Shown here: positions 51,174 to 59,850 of the stretch, in pieces | How the letters are laid out: every line of letters begins with the position of its first letter | Position numbering within the stretch: the stretch's first letter is position 1 | Assembly: GCA_947624005.1 (NCBI GenBank) | Contig: CANQHV010000002.1 | Span: 124,001-188,000 of the forward strand | Source of the DNA: an uncultured Clostridia bacterium | GTDB taxonomy: Bacteria; Bacillota; Clostridia; Christensenellales; Borkfalkiaceae | DNA length: 64,000 nucleotides | Direction: 5' to 3' | Notes under the pieces: model-generated | What the model was told of the DNA's origin: nothing | Database searches by the model: none | The model's input: the letters and a program-made list of their open reading frames with translations, nothing else | Made by a program: the position numbers and the translations under genes

Positions 51174-51864
51174 AGCCATAATTTTTGCTTCGGGCGAAGC
51201 CGTTCCCGTAAAATACATAGTGGAAAAGCTCGGTTGCCAGCTTAAAGAAGTAAACGCCGCGGTCGGAGAGCTGAAAGACAGATATTCCGACGATTGCGGC
51301 ATACAGCTGTTGACTTTCAACGGCAAATTGCAATTTGCTTCAAACCCGAAGTATAAACAGCAGATTGCGGAAGTGCTTATTCCCATTAAAGAAAAGGAAT
51401 TTACCAAAACCATTCTCGAAGTCGCCGCGATAATAGCCTATAAACAGCCCATTACCAAGCCCGAACTCGAAGATATAAGGCAAGTCAACTGCGATTACGC
51501 CATACATACTTTATTGGAATTGGAAATGATTGCGCCTTGCGGCAGAAAAGACGCGGTAGGCAAGCCTATTTTGTATGCTACCACCGATAATTTTTTAAAG
51601 CGGTTTAAGCTTAATTCGCTTGAAGAACTGCCCGATTACGACGACCTTATGAACCAGATTGCCGAAATCAACAGCTCGATTCTGACCGAGGATATGGAAG
51701 ACGCGAATTACCTTTACAAAAAGGACGAGTACGTCGAAAAAGCGGAAAACGAAGTCGCGGTTGCCGACGCAAACGAGAAGAAAGAAAAGCCCGCGGTCAC
51801 CGAGGACGGCTACGAACTTCCCGAACATCTCGGCGATGACGACGATATAATAAAAATAGATTAA
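51148..51864 (+). CDS. scpB: Segregation and condensation protein B
   Basis: 238 residues from a GTG at 51148, preceded by GAAGGAC inside scpA. Two winged-helix domains fill residues 1-165, with IIEAIIFASGEAV, EVAAIIAYKQPITKPELEDIRQV and LYATTDNFLKRF. The C-terminal 60 residues are very acidic and probably disordered. ScpB binds ScpA as a dimer in the SMC complex. A strong terminator follows. Confidence 0.94.
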   Translation: MNNLTNIIEAIIFASGEAVPVKYIVEKLGCQLKEVNAAVGELKDRYSDDCGIQLLTFNGKLQFASNPKYKQQIAEVLIPIKEKEFTKTILEVAAIIAYKQPITKPELEDIRQVNCDYAIHTLLELEMIAPCGRKDAVGKPILYATTDNFLKRFKLNSLEELPDYDDLMNQIAEINSSILTEDMEDANYLYKKDEYVEKAENEVAVADANEKKEKPAVTEDGYELPEHLGDDDDIIKID

Positions 51865-51876
51865 TCTTATCTTGGC

Positions 51877-51912
51877 AAGGCGCCGCCGACAGGAAGTCGG
51901 CGGCGCCTTTTG
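51877..51912 (+). terminator. Terminator after scpB
   Basis: A perfect 14-bp stem AAGGCGCCGCCGAC/GTCGGCGGCGCCTT with a 5-nt loop, then TTGT. Confidence 0.88.
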
Positions 51913-51945
51913 TATATTTAATTTTACGTTACAAATAATAATTGT

Positions 51946-52491
51946 GTGGGAGAGGTAATAGTTTATCTGTCGGCGGGACTTGCTTTTTTAAGTTTCTTTC
52001 CGCTGCACGTTTACAACTACGTCTATTTTAACAGCGCGCGAAGCTATTTAAGCGTTAATATTGCCTTTTTCCGTTATATAAAGGTTTACAACATTAACAC
52101 GGTAAAAAATAAACCGGGCGAAATGCAGGTCAACGGTAAAAGCAAAAAGATAAATGCCGAGGCTATGCGACGGCAGGGATATAATATATTCAATCAGCTG
52201 TGCATTTATAAAATCGTGCAATTGACCGACTTCGGAATGGAAAAAACGTCAAACGCCTATATAGCTCTTACGCATAACGCTTTGACGACGGCGGTTTATA
52301 AATTTTTACAGATAAACGGCAATTATTCGAAATTGCGAAATTACACCGTTTTAAACGACGAACACGACGAAATTCACTATTATATGAAAATGGTTACGGT
52401 AGTAAACGCATTGGTCATATTCAAAATATATTTAATTTATTTATGGGGGAAGTTACATGCAATCAAAAATCAAAAGGAACAAGGAAAATGA
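51946..52491 (+). CDS. Small membrane-associated protein, DUF2953-like by position
   Basis: 181 residues from a GTG start without a clear Shine-Dalgarno sequence. It has an N-terminal hydrophobic segment (about 4-22) and a hydrophobic end (about 150-170). In many Clostridia a DUF2953 (YtfI-like) gene stands between scpB and the GerW gene, as this one does, and the layout fits (one N-terminal helix, RRQGYNIFNQLCIYKI in the middle). I recognise no motif that proves it. It overlaps the GerW gene by 35 nt. Confidence 0.55.
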   Translation: MGEVIVYLSAGLAFLSFFPLHVYNYVYFNSARSYLSVNIAFFRYIKVYNINTVKNKPGEMQVNGKSKKINAEAMRRQGYNIFNQLCIYKIVQLTDFGMEKTSNAYIALTHNALTTAVYKFLQINGNYSKLRNYTVLNDEHDEIHYYMKMVTVVNALVIFKIYLIYLWGKLHAIKNQKEQGK

Positions 52492-52831
52492 TTTCGACGC
52501 GCCTGCGGTGCATATCGACAAAGTCGCAAAAGCCGATACGGTTATCGGCGACCCTATTATAACCGTAAGCGGGTCGCAGGTCATTCCGCTGTCAAGCGTG
52601 GTGGTCGTAAATTTAAGCGGTGGGGGAGAATACGGCGACGTTAAACTCTTCAAAGAATCCGACGGCTTTAAGCTTGCGGGCGGCAACGGAACGGTGATTT
52701 CGGTTAAGCCGCGCGGCTTTCTTGTAGACGACGGCACGGGTTGCAAACTTTTGAAAATGGAGGAAGGGGCGATAGATACCCTGATTGACAAGACAGGTGA
52801 ACTCGTTAATAAAATTTCGGACAGCGTTTAA
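52457..52831 (+). CDS. GerW/YtfJ family sporulation protein
   Basis: 124 residues. It has the family pattern TVIGDPIITVSGSQVIPLSSVVVVN, the glycine-rich SGGGEYGD and GGNGTVISVKPRGFLV. In B. subtilis the YtfJ/GerW protein is needed for germination with some nutrients. Here it lies between a DUF2953-like gene and a D,D-carboxypeptidase, a common clostridial arrangement. It has GGGGGAAG as ribosome-binding site within the preceding gene. Confidence 0.88.
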   Translation: MQSKIKRNKENDFDAPAVHIDKVAKADTVIGDPIITVSGSQVIPLSSVVVVNLSGGGEYGDVKLFKESDGFKLAGGNGTVISVKPRGFLVDDGTGCKLLKMEEGAIDTLIDKTGELVNKISDSV

Positions 52832-53825
52832 AATTTATTTGCCGCTGATTTTGCTTATAATGATTTTTTGCGCTATACCGTTTTTTAAAAGCGTTTCCGC
52901 TTCGGCGATTGCCGAAGCGGAAATTGCGATGGAATTGACTACGGGCAAAGTGCTTTCGGAAAGCAACGCCGACGAAAAATTGCCAATGGCAAGCACTACA
53001 AAAATAATGACGGCTATAATCGTAATAGAAGATTGCGACCTCGACGAAGTTATCACCGTTCCCGACGCCGCTGTCGGCGTAGAGGGTTCGAGCGTTTATC
53101 TTAAAAAAGACGAGCAGATAGACGTACGCGACCTTTTATACGGGCTTATGTTGAGGTCGGGGAACGATTGCGCGACCGCGCTTGCCATACATCACAGCGG
53201 AAGCGTGGAAAAATTCGTTAGCGTGATGAACGAGAGGGCAAAAAGTATTGGCGCGGTAAATACAAATTTTAAAAATCCGAGCGGGTTACCCGATAACGGG
53301 CATTATACAACGGCGCGCGATTTATGCACGATTGCGCGTTATGCAATGAATAACGAAACCTTTAAAAATATCGTAGGAACAAAGAGCTATCACGGCAAAT
53401 TCAGAAGTTACGCAAACAAAAATAAAATGCTGTATAACTACGACGGCGCAAACGGAGTTAAAACAGGTTATACCGTAAAAGCGGGCAAGTGTCTTGTTTC
53501 GTCTGCGGAAAGGGACGGTATGGACGTTATTTGCGTTGTGTTGAACTGTCCCGATATGTATGAAAGGTCAAGCGCGATTTTAAATTCTTGTTTTTCGGCT
53601 TATAAACTTATAACAATAGACGAAAACCGTGTGTTTATTTCAGACAAAGTACTATGCAAACCTAAAAATTCGTGCAATTTTGTGGTAAAATCAAGCGATA
53701 ATATAAGATTTGAAATAGAACGCAGTAACGCGGCGGCTGACGTTGAAAGCGGAGAAGCAGTAGCCAAACTTAAAATTTATACTCAAAATGAGTTGATTTT
53801 TGAAGAAAATTTATATAGTATATAA
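52785..53825 (+). CDS. dacB: D-alanyl-D-alanine carboxypeptidase, DacB-type
   Basis: 346 residues if read from the TTG at 52785; a GTG at 52797 is equally possible and neither has a clear Shine-Dalgarno sequence. A signal helix (about 18-38) precedes the S11 domain with ASTTKIMT, RSGNDCATAL and GVKTGYTVKAGKC. This second carboxypeptidase follows the GerW gene, overlapping it by 47 nt, which fits the spore-cortex enzyme DacB rather than a vegetative PBP5. Confidence 0.88.
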   Translation: MTRQVNSLIKFRTAFKIYLPLILLIMIFCAIPFFKSVSASAIAEAEIAMELTTGKVLSESNADEKLPMASTTKIMTAIIVIEDCDLDEVITVPDAAVGVEGSSVYLKKDEQIDVRDLLYGLMLRSGNDCATALAIHHSGSVEKFVSVMNERAKSIGAVNTNFKNPSGLPDNGHYTTARDLCTIARYAMNNETFKNIVGTKSYHGKFRSYANKNKMLYNYDGANGVKTGYTVKAGKCLVSSAERDGMDVICVVLNCPDMYERSSAILNSCFSAYKLITIDENRVFISDKVLCKPKNSCNFVVKSSDNIRFEIERSNAAADVESGEAVAKLKIYTQNELIFEENLYSI

Positions 53826-53845
53826 GTTACTTACAGGTACTATAT

Positions 53846-54547
53846 ATGAGGATAAACAAATATCTCGCGGCGTGCGGTATTGCCTCGCGCAGAGATTGCG
53901 ACAATCTGATAAAAGACGGAAAAGTAAAGGTAAACGGTAAAACCGTCGCTTTGGGTTACGACGTTTTGTCGGACGACGAGGTGCTTGTCGACGGCAAAAA
54001 AGTTGCTTTAAAAGAAAACGAATATTATGTTATAAACAAGCCGAAAGGTTATATCAGCGCCGTTTCGGACGACAAGGGAAGAAAAACCGTGTTGGATCTT
54101 CTGCCGAATAATATCGGGAGGGTTTATCCCGTGGGTAGGCTTGACTATGACAGCGAGGGGCTGTTGATTTTAACTACCGACGGCGAGCTTGCGCAGCACC
54201 TTACGCATCCGTCTAACGAAGTTCCGAAAACCTACCTTGTAAAAATCGAGGGCACGGCTACCGAGGCTACTTTGAATCCCATAAGAAGCGGAGTCGAAAT
54301 CGACGGCGGGTACATTACGAAAAAGTGCAAGGCGCATATCGTTGAAACCAATAAGTCGTATACAAAAATTCACATTACGATAACCGAAGGAAAAAACCGC
54401 GAAATAAGGAAAATGTTCGAAGCGATAGGCAGGGAAGTTTCGTTTTTAAAGAGAATCAGGATAGGTGAAATAGACTTGCGGGGACTTGACCGCGGGGCTT
54501 TCAGAAAGCTTTCGAAAGAGGAAGTCGCATATCTTAAATCGTTATAA
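53846..54547 (+). CDS. rluB: Ribosomal pseudouridine synthase, RsuA/RluB family
   Basis: 233 residues. An S4 domain (MRINKYLAACGIASRRDCD, about 1-60) precedes the catalytic domain with GRLDYDSEGLLILTTDG, in which Asp is the nucleophile, PKTYLV and GKNREIRKMFEAIG. The Firmicutes proteins next to scpAB modify 23S rRNA (RluB-type). It shares a two-way terminator with the converging lexA. Confidence 0.92.
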   Translation: MRINKYLAACGIASRRDCDNLIKDGKVKVNGKTVALGYDVLSDDEVLVDGKKVALKENEYYVINKPKGYISAVSDDKGRKTVLDLLPNNIGRVYPVGRLDYDSEGLLILTTDGELAQHLTHPSNEVPKTYLVKIEGTATEATLNPIRSGVEIDGGYITKKCKAHIVETNKSYTKIHITITEGKNREIRKMFEAIGREVSFLKRIRIGEIDLRGLDRGAFRKLSKEEVAYLKSL

Positions 54548-54550
54548 AAA

Positions 54551-54573
54551 ACGGCAGGTATTAAACCTGCCGT
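54551..54573. terminator. Two-way terminator between rluB and lexA
   Basis: ACGGCAGGT pairs with ACCTGCCGT around a 5-nt loop. The minus strand has TTTTTTAT after it and the plus strand AATTTTAT. Confidence 0.85.
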
Positions 54574-54577
54574 AATT

Positions 54578-55165
54578 TTATATGTTGCGCATAAGTCCGA
54601 TTACCTTGCCGAGGATTTGCACGTCGTCGAAGATAAAATCTTCCATTTCGTCGTTTTCGGGGTGCAAAATCACTTTGCTGTCGCGCCTGAAAAGCCTTTT
54701 TACGGTGGCGCTGTCGTCGACCAGTGCGACGATTATGTCGCCGTCGTCGGCGGTGGACTGTTTTCGGACTACAATTTTATCGCCGTCGAACATACCTATG
54801 TTTTTCATTGACGACCCTTTGACAGTCAGCATAAACAGGTCTTCGCCCGAGAAAAAGTTGCCCGGAATGGAATAAAAATCTTCGTAATTCTGGGTTGCGA
54901 ATATAGGTTGACCTGCGGCAACCGTACCAAGCAGAGGAACTGTCAGCGAATTGCCGTTTAAAGCGACTGCGCGGCGTTTATTGCCGCCGACGCGCTTTAT
55001 AAGCCCGCGTTCGGCAAGTCTGTTCATAATCTGGTGCGCGGAAGCAGTGGAAGCGATTTCGCACGACTTGCAAACTTCGCGGACGGATGGCGCGTAGCCG
55101 TTTTCGGTTATGTAGTTTTGAATAAACCCGAATACGAGTTCGTCTTTGTCGATTTTGCTTTTCAT
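54578..55165 (-). CDS. lexA: LexA repressor
   Basis: 195 residues. The N-terminal winged helix (about 1-68) has GYAPSVREVCKSCEIASTASAHQIMNRL split around the recognition helix. Self-cleavage occurs at the Ala-Gly in GTVAAGQPI; the catalytic Ser is in GSSMKNIGMFDGD and the Lys in ATVKRLF. It represses SOS genes until RecA filaments trigger cleavage. A palindrome overlaps the -35 box of its own promoter, consistent with autoregulation. Confidence 0.95.
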   Translation of the reverse strand: MKSKIDKDELVFGFIQNYITENGYAPSVREVCKSCEIASTASAHQIMNRLAERGLIKRVGGNKRRAVALNGNSLTVPLLGTVAAGQPIFATQNYEDFYSIPGNFFSGEDLFMLTVKGSSMKNIGMFDGDKIVVRKQSTADDGDIIVALVDDSATVKRLFRRDSKVILHPENDEMEDFIFDDVQILGKVIGLMRNI

Positions 55166-55180
55166 AAATCTACCGTATCT

Positions 55181-55209
55181 ATTTTAACATATCTGATATA
55201 AATAATCAA
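55181..55209 (-). promoter_or_regulatory. Promoter of lexA
   Basis: Minus strand TTGATT (55209-55204), a 17-nt spacer and TAAAAT (55186-55181). The leader is only about 10 nt, with no good Shine-Dalgarno sequence. Confidence 0.7.
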
Positions 55210-55220
55210 ACGTTTGTTTG
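55207..55220. promoter_or_regulatory. Putative LexA operator
   Basis: CAAACGTTTGTTTG is a 14-bp palindrome (CAAAC-N4-GTTTG) overlapping the lexA -35 box. It differs from the Bacillus consensus CGAAC-N4-GTTCG by one base in each half, symmetrically. Confidence 0.55.
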
Positions 55221-55354
55221 CTGTTTTTTATTTGATTTTTTAAAAAATGTGTAGTAAAATCCTTATATATAATATTTAACGCCAATTCTTTGCCCGAAAT
55301 GTTTACAAACGTTGTAATTAAAAGGGCAACAAATACAACCAAGCGGGGTTTAAA

Positions 55355-55531
55355 ATGAGCGAAAAAGTAAAAAAATGCGTTCTTTACGACAGAGATTGTA
55401 TAGGTTGCCTCGAATGTGAGATTTGCGACCTCGACCCGAATAAAATTTGCGATAATTGCGGCAAATGTCTTGATATACGCGACGACGCGGTTATCAAAAT
55501 CGACGCGATTATTATGAATGAAGATAAGTAA
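55355..55531 (+). CDS. Small Cys-rich (Fe-S or zinc) protein
   Basis: 58 residues, with GCGGGG before the ATG. Eight cysteines occur: Cys8, the run CIGCLECEIC, and CDNCGKC. This spacing could bind one or two Fe-S clusters or zinc ions, but it does not fit a standard 2x[4Fe-4S] ferredoxin, which ends each motif with CP. The rest is acidic. A strong terminator follows, and the gene diverges from lexA, so it might share SOS control through the operator between them; that is a guess. Confidence 0.75.
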   Translation: MSEKVKKCVLYDRDCIGCLECEICDLDPNKICDNCGKCLDIRDDAVIKIDAIIMNEDK

Positions 55532-55543
55532 ACAGTAGTAAAG

Positions 55544-55585
55544 CGCCCCCGAACGGTTAAAAAGCCGTTCGGGGGCGTAGTTTTT
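55544..55585 (+). terminator. Terminator after the Cys-rich protein gene
   Basis: A perfect 13-bp stem CGCCCCCGAACGG/CCGTTCGGGGGCG with an 8-nt loop, then TAGTTTTT. Confidence 0.9.
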
Positions 55586-55606
55586 AAATTTCGGAACGGA
55601 AGAGGG

Positions 55607-56665
55607 TTATTCGTCTTCGGGTTTAAGCTTAACTTTTCCTACAACCGAGCGGCGGTTATCGTCGGAAATAGCGGCGTAGTGCTTACGCGTAGTATTGACG
55701 TCTTTATGCCCGAGAATATCCGCCACGATATAAATATCGCCCGTCGCTTTATAAAGTTGCGTGCCGTACGTCGAACGTAATTTATGTGGCGAAATTTTTT
55801 TGAGGGGAGAAACGATTTTTGCGTACTTTTTAACGAGATTTTCGACGGCGCGGACAGTGATTCTGTTTTTGTTATTTGAAATGAACAGCGCGTGCGGTTC
55901 GTTCAGTATTTCGGGATTGTGTTCTTTATATTCCAAATAACGCTTTAAAGCCGCCGCAACGTCGTTGTCAAAGTAGAGAATGGCTTTGTTTCCGCCTTTT
56001 CGGGTGACGACAAAGGAATTATCTTTGAAATTTATATCTTCGTTGTTAAGTCCGACCAACTCGCTTATACGTATGCCCGTACCTAAAAATAGCATTAAAA
56101 TGGCACTGTCGCGGACTTTGTTTTTTTCGTGATAGGCTTGCTGATGGCGGGTAAGGCCCGCGCCGCTTTCGGCAATGTCGATTATGCCGTAAACTTCGTC
56201 GGAATCGAGGCGGATTATGGGTTTTTCGTGCAATTTGGGGGTTGAAACCTTGGCTGAATTGTCTACGCTTATAAGATTTCTGTTAAAGAAAAACTTAAAC
56301 ATCGCGCGAACGGAAGAAAGCTTACGCGCTTTGGCGCGTTCGTTGCAGGTGTGCAGTTTGCCGTCGTATGTATAGCGCGACAAAAAGCCCAAAAAATACT
56401 CGATATCGTTGCTTGTAACTTCTTCAAGTTCGCTTAAAGTCATTTCCTGCACGGTTTTTTTACCGTGGAATTTACGCTCTTGGAGGAAGTAGAAGAAGAT
56501 TTTAAGGTCGTGAGCGTAATTCAGGCGCGTTAAAGTGGAGGTTTGACTGTCAATAGCGAGAAAATAATCGTAAAGAAAAGAGGGCAGGCAGTCGTTTAAT
56601 AGCCTGTCGATTGTTTCGAGGTTTTTATTGTTGCGTTGAGCGTAGAAATCGGAATTGTTCGCCAT
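55607..56665 (-). CDS. Tyrosine recombinase, XerC/XerD type
   Basis: 352 residues, about 50 more than standard XerC/D. The N-terminal SAM-like domain (about 25-140) is followed by the catalytic domain with the Arg in GTGIRISELVGL, HKLRSTYGTQL (His-x-x-Arg), LGHKDVNTTRKHYA (His and the nucleophile Tyr). Lys is likely in the TRKGGNKA hairpin. It may be the chromosome dimer resolvase or a cousin such as CodV/RipX. No phage genes surround it. Its promoter abuts the ATG. Confidence 0.9.
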   Translation of the reverse strand: MANNSDFYAQRNNKNLETIDRLLNDCLPSFLYDYFLAIDSQTSTLTRLNYAHDLKIFFYFLQERKFHGKKTVQEMTLSELEEVTSNDIEYFLGFLSRYTYDGKLHTCNERAKARKLSSVRAMFKFFFNRNLISVDNSAKVSTPKLHEKPIIRLDSDEVYGIIDIAESGAGLTRHQQAYHEKNKVRDSAILMLFLGTGIRISELVGLNNEDINFKDNSFVVTRKGGNKAILYFDNDVAAALKRYLEYKEHNPEILNEPHALFISNNKNRITVRAVENLVKKYAKIVSPLKKISPHKLRSTYGTQLYKATGDIYIVADILGHKDVNTTRKHYAAISDDNRRSVVGKVKLKPEDE

Positions 56666-56671
56666 ACTTAA

Positions 56672-56700
56672 ATTATAAAATAACTGACAAAATATGTCAA
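56672..56700 (-). promoter_or_regulatory. Consensus promoter abutting the recombinase start
   Basis: Minus strand TTGACA (56700-56695), a 17-nt spacer, TATAAT (56677-56672), then TTAAGT and ATG: a six-base gap with no Shine-Dalgarno sequence. Confidence 0.75.
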
Positions 56701-57350
56701 CGAGATTTTTTGCAAGAGGTCGGTCTGAAATTGAATTAAACTTGCCGAGCGAAGGTAAGATAAGTGAGATTTAAACGGGTAGGGCAATTTAAATTATAAA
56801 TAATGTTGCGGTCGGGTTAAGCCGAATTTATGAAAATCTTATCTGAAAAAATAGCGGGGAGCCGCTTGTTTTTTTTCTGTCCGAAAACGGAAATAGGGTT
56901 TGAGTGGTAGTATTTAATATGAATGAAACTATTCGTAAAACACAGCTTTTACGAATAGTTAGGGCAGTTTAAAGCACAAAAAGGGGCGGTTTTGATATAT
57001 TTTCGGCTAAATTTACGAAAACTACAATATATTATGAAAATTAAATTCCGACAAAAAGTTTGCAAAATTTAATTGTGAGAATCCGTAATTTAAATAAATT
57101 TAAATTACGGATTTTGTTTCGGTCGTCGGTTGAGCCGAAAAACGCCGTTAACAAATTGCGAATTTAAATCGGTTTTGCCGTATATTCGCTTATATTTTAA
57201 TAAAAATTGCTTAAAAACGGCGATTTTCAGTAAAAAACCGCATTTTTATGCCTGTTTTATGGTCGGCTTTTATTTGATTTTAGCCAATTTAGGGGATTTT
57301 CAATCGTAATTTCAGCCGATTATGTCTGACATAGTACCGTTTAAATATGA
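56701..57350. other. Non-coding region with large palindromes
   Basis: About 650 bases without a credible gene, AT-rich with recurrent AATTTAAAT and GGTCGG words. Two perfect inverted repeats stand out: 14 bp at 56927-56960 (AACTATTCGTAAAA, 6-nt loop) and 16 bp at 57080-57113 (AATCCGTAATTTAAAT, 2-nt loop). A TTATGAAAATT at 57032-57042 resembles the XerD half of a dif site, but no matching XerC half is seen. Confidence 0.6.
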
Positions 57351-57378
57351 AAAATCGGGGCTGTAAAGCCCCGATTTT
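57351..57378 (-). terminator. Terminator after the glycogen operon
   Basis: AAAATCGGGGCT pairs with AGCCCCGATTTT around GTAA; on the minus strand the stem ends in a U-rich arm, 11 nt after the glgP stop. Confidence 0.85.
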
Positions 57379-57389
57379 ATCGTATTTGA

Positions 57390-59825
57390 TTATTTTTCGG
57401 TTTTCAGACTTTTAAGATGCCAGATATTTTCCGCATATTCCTTTATGCTTCTGTCGGCGGCGAATATGCCCGACGCGGCGATATTCCTCAAAGACATTTG
57501 ATTCCATCTTGTTTTGTCTTTTTCGTAAATTTCCGAAATCTTATGCTGAGTCTGACTGTATGCCGCGAAGTCCGCCATACACATATACGGGTCGGCAATC
57601 GGCGAACCCGTCAAAAGATAATTTGCCATATCGGCAAACGATTCGCCGTTGAACCCGATTATAAGCGCCTCGATAATACGTCTTAACTTGGGGGATTCGT
57701 TGTAGTACTTACTTGAACTGTAACCGTTGCGCCATATCTCGTCGACTTCGTTTGACTTGTAGCCGAAGATAAATATGTTATCGTCGCCCACCGCCTGCGC
57801 CATTTCGACGTTTGCGCCGTCGAGCGTACCGATGGTCAACGCGCCGTTTATCATAAACTTCATATTGCCTGTGCCGCTCGCTTCTTTGCCTGCAAGGGAA
57901 ATCTGCTCTGATATTTCCGACGCGGGCATAAGTTTTTCGCTCATCGTCACGTTGTAATCTTCCATATAAACGACGTTAAGTTTATCGTTTACGGCGGGAT
58001 TTTTGCGAATATCTTCGGCAAGGAAGTTAATGAGTTTGATAATCTTTTTAGCCATATCGTATCCGGGCGCCGCTTTTGCACCGAAAATGTAGGTTTTGGG
58101 AACCATTGGCATATTGGGATTATCTTGTAAGTCGAGGTAAGTATCTATAATGTTAAGTACGTTTAAAAGCTGACGTTTATATTCGTGAAGTCTTTTCGCC
58201 TGAACGTCGAAAACCGTATCGGGATTGATTACCACCCCTTGCTTCTTTTTTGCGTATTCGGCAAATTGCCGCTTTTTTATCGCTTTAATTTCGTTAAGGC
58301 GATTTAAAACGGTTTTGTCGTTTTCGAACTTTTTAAATTCCGCAAGCTGTGCGCCGTCGAGCACATAGCCGTCGCCGATACATTGATTTAAAAGTTCGGC
58401 AAGCTCGGGGTTGGACTGATTAAGCCAACGTCTGTGCGCAATACCGTTTGTTACGTTGGTGAATTTTTCGGGCGAAAAATCGTAGAAATCTTTGAAAATC
58501 GAATTTTTTATTATTTCGCTGTGCAGTGCGGAAACGCCGTTTACGCTGTGACCGCCGTATACCGACAAATTCGCCATTTTAATACGGTCGTGTTCGATGA
58601 CGGACATTCTCGAAATTTTGCTCCACTCGCCGGGGAATTTATCCCAAAGTTCTTCGCAAAGTCTGCGGTTAATTTCCTTGATTATCGAGTGGATTCTGGG
58701 AATCTGGCGGGCGATAAGCCCCTCGTCCCACGTTTCAAGCGCTTCGGCAAGAACCGTGTGGTTGGTGTAAGCGCACGTTGATGTAGTAATCGCCCACGCC
58801 TTTTCCCAATCGAAGTAATATTCGTCGATAAGTATACGCATAAGCTCGGGTATAGCCATCGCGGGGTGCGTATCGTTCAAGTGTATAGCCGCAAGTTTAG
58901 GCAAATCCGAAAGGTCGCCGTATCTGTGTCTGTGGTCCTCTATTATATTCTGTATAGAAGCGGAACACAAAACGTATTGCTGTTTCAAACGGAGAGATTT
59001 GCCGTGCAAGTGGTTGTCGGCGGGGTAAAGAACTTTTGTAAGTATTTCGGCGTCGTTGTCCTCGGTCATCGCCTGATAATAATCGCCCTGCGAGAAAAGC
59101 TTCATATTGAATTCCTGCACGGGTTTTGTTTTCCAAAGGCGCAATACCGACACGGCCTCGCTGTCTTTACCCGAAATCATCATATCGTACGCGACGGCCT
59201 GAATTTCGTTCGCGTTGACATAATGCGTTTCAAGTCCTTTTTCCGTCCACTTTTCCTCTATCTGACCGCCGAAACGCACGATAAAGGTTTTATCTGTTCT
59301 TTGAGTAAGCCAAACTTCGCCTCCGGGAAGCCATACGTCGGGCAGTTCCATCTGCCAGCCGTCAACGATTTTCTGCTTGAAAAGTCCGAACTCATAGCGA
59401 AGCGAATAACCCATTGCGGGGTAATTGCCCGTTGCAAGCGCGTCCATAAAGCACGCCGCAAGGCGACCCAAACCGCCGTTTCCAAGACCCGCGTCGGGTT
59501 CCAATTCGTAGAAATCCTCCAAGGTAAACCCAAACGACGAAACAGCTTTTTCGAACACGTCGGTCGCGCTCAAATTGTAGAGGCTGTTTTTAAGTGACCT
59601 GCCGAGCAAAAACTCCATACACAGGTAATACACTCTTTTTGCGCGTTTGGCTTTAATCTTCTTTGCAAACTGTTGTCTTTTTTCAAGTAAAATATCCCTT
59701 ACGGACATAACAACGGCTTTGTAAAGCTGGTCTTTGGAAGCTTCGTTGGGGTTCACGCCGAAATATCTGGCGAGCTTGCCTTTAATAAGCTCCTTTACTT
59801 CCCTTTCGGTTATAGTTGTACTCAT
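57390..59825 (-). CDS. glgP: Glycogen phosphorylase
   Basis: 811 residues, normal length. GLGNGGLGRLAACFMDA is near residue 95, HLNDTHPAMAIPELMR near 315 and the PLP-binding EASGTGNMKFMINGAL near 650, where the Lys carries the cofactor. It releases glucose-1-phosphate from glycogen. It is the last gene of the operon, so synthesis and breakdown enzymes are made together. A GGAGAACGT site precedes it. Confidence 0.97.
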   Translation of the reverse strand: MSTTITEREVKELIKGKLARYFGVNPNEASKDQLYKAVVMSVRDILLEKRQQFAKKIKAKRAKRVYYLCMEFLLGRSLKNSLYNLSATDVFEKAVSSFGFTLEDFYELEPDAGLGNGGLGRLAACFMDALATGNYPAMGYSLRYEFGLFKQKIVDGWQMELPDVWLPGGEVWLTQRTDKTFIVRFGGQIEEKWTEKGLETHYVNANEIQAVAYDMMISGKDSEAVSVLRLWKTKPVQEFNMKLFSQGDYYQAMTEDNDAEILTKVLYPADNHLHGKSLRLKQQYVLCSASIQNIIEDHRHRYGDLSDLPKLAAIHLNDTHPAMAIPELMRILIDEYYFDWEKAWAITTSTCAYTNHTVLAEALETWDEGLIARQIPRIHSIIKEINRRLCEELWDKFPGEWSKISRMSVIEHDRIKMANLSVYGGHSVNGVSALHSEIIKNSIFKDFYDFSPEKFTNVTNGIAHRRWLNQSNPELAELLNQCIGDGYVLDGAQLAEFKKFENDKTVLNRLNEIKAIKKRQFAEYAKKKQGVVINPDTVFDVQAKRLHEYKRQLLNVLNIIDTYLDLQDNPNMPMVPKTYIFGAKAAPGYDMAKKIIKLINFLAEDIRKNPAVNDKLNVVYMEDYNVTMSEKLMPASEISEQISLAGKEASGTGNMKFMINGALTIGTLDGANVEMAQAVGDDNIFIFGYKSNEVDEIWRNGYSSSKYYNESPKLRRIIEALIIGFNGESFADMANYLLTGSPIADPYMCMADFAAYSQTQHKISEIYEKDKTRWNQMSLRNIAASGIFAADRSIKEYAENIWHLKSLKTEK

Positions 59826-59850
59826 TACGTTCTCCTAATTCAGTAAAAAA

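Noticed and set aside
55607..56665. Phage integrase with prophage
   Set aside because: No phage genes, att repeats or tRNA are near; the protein fits the Xer group better.
58866..59597. Long plus-strand open frame opposite glgP
   Set aside because: It is antisense to a highly conserved enzyme gene, has no start signal and shows no family-like motifs.
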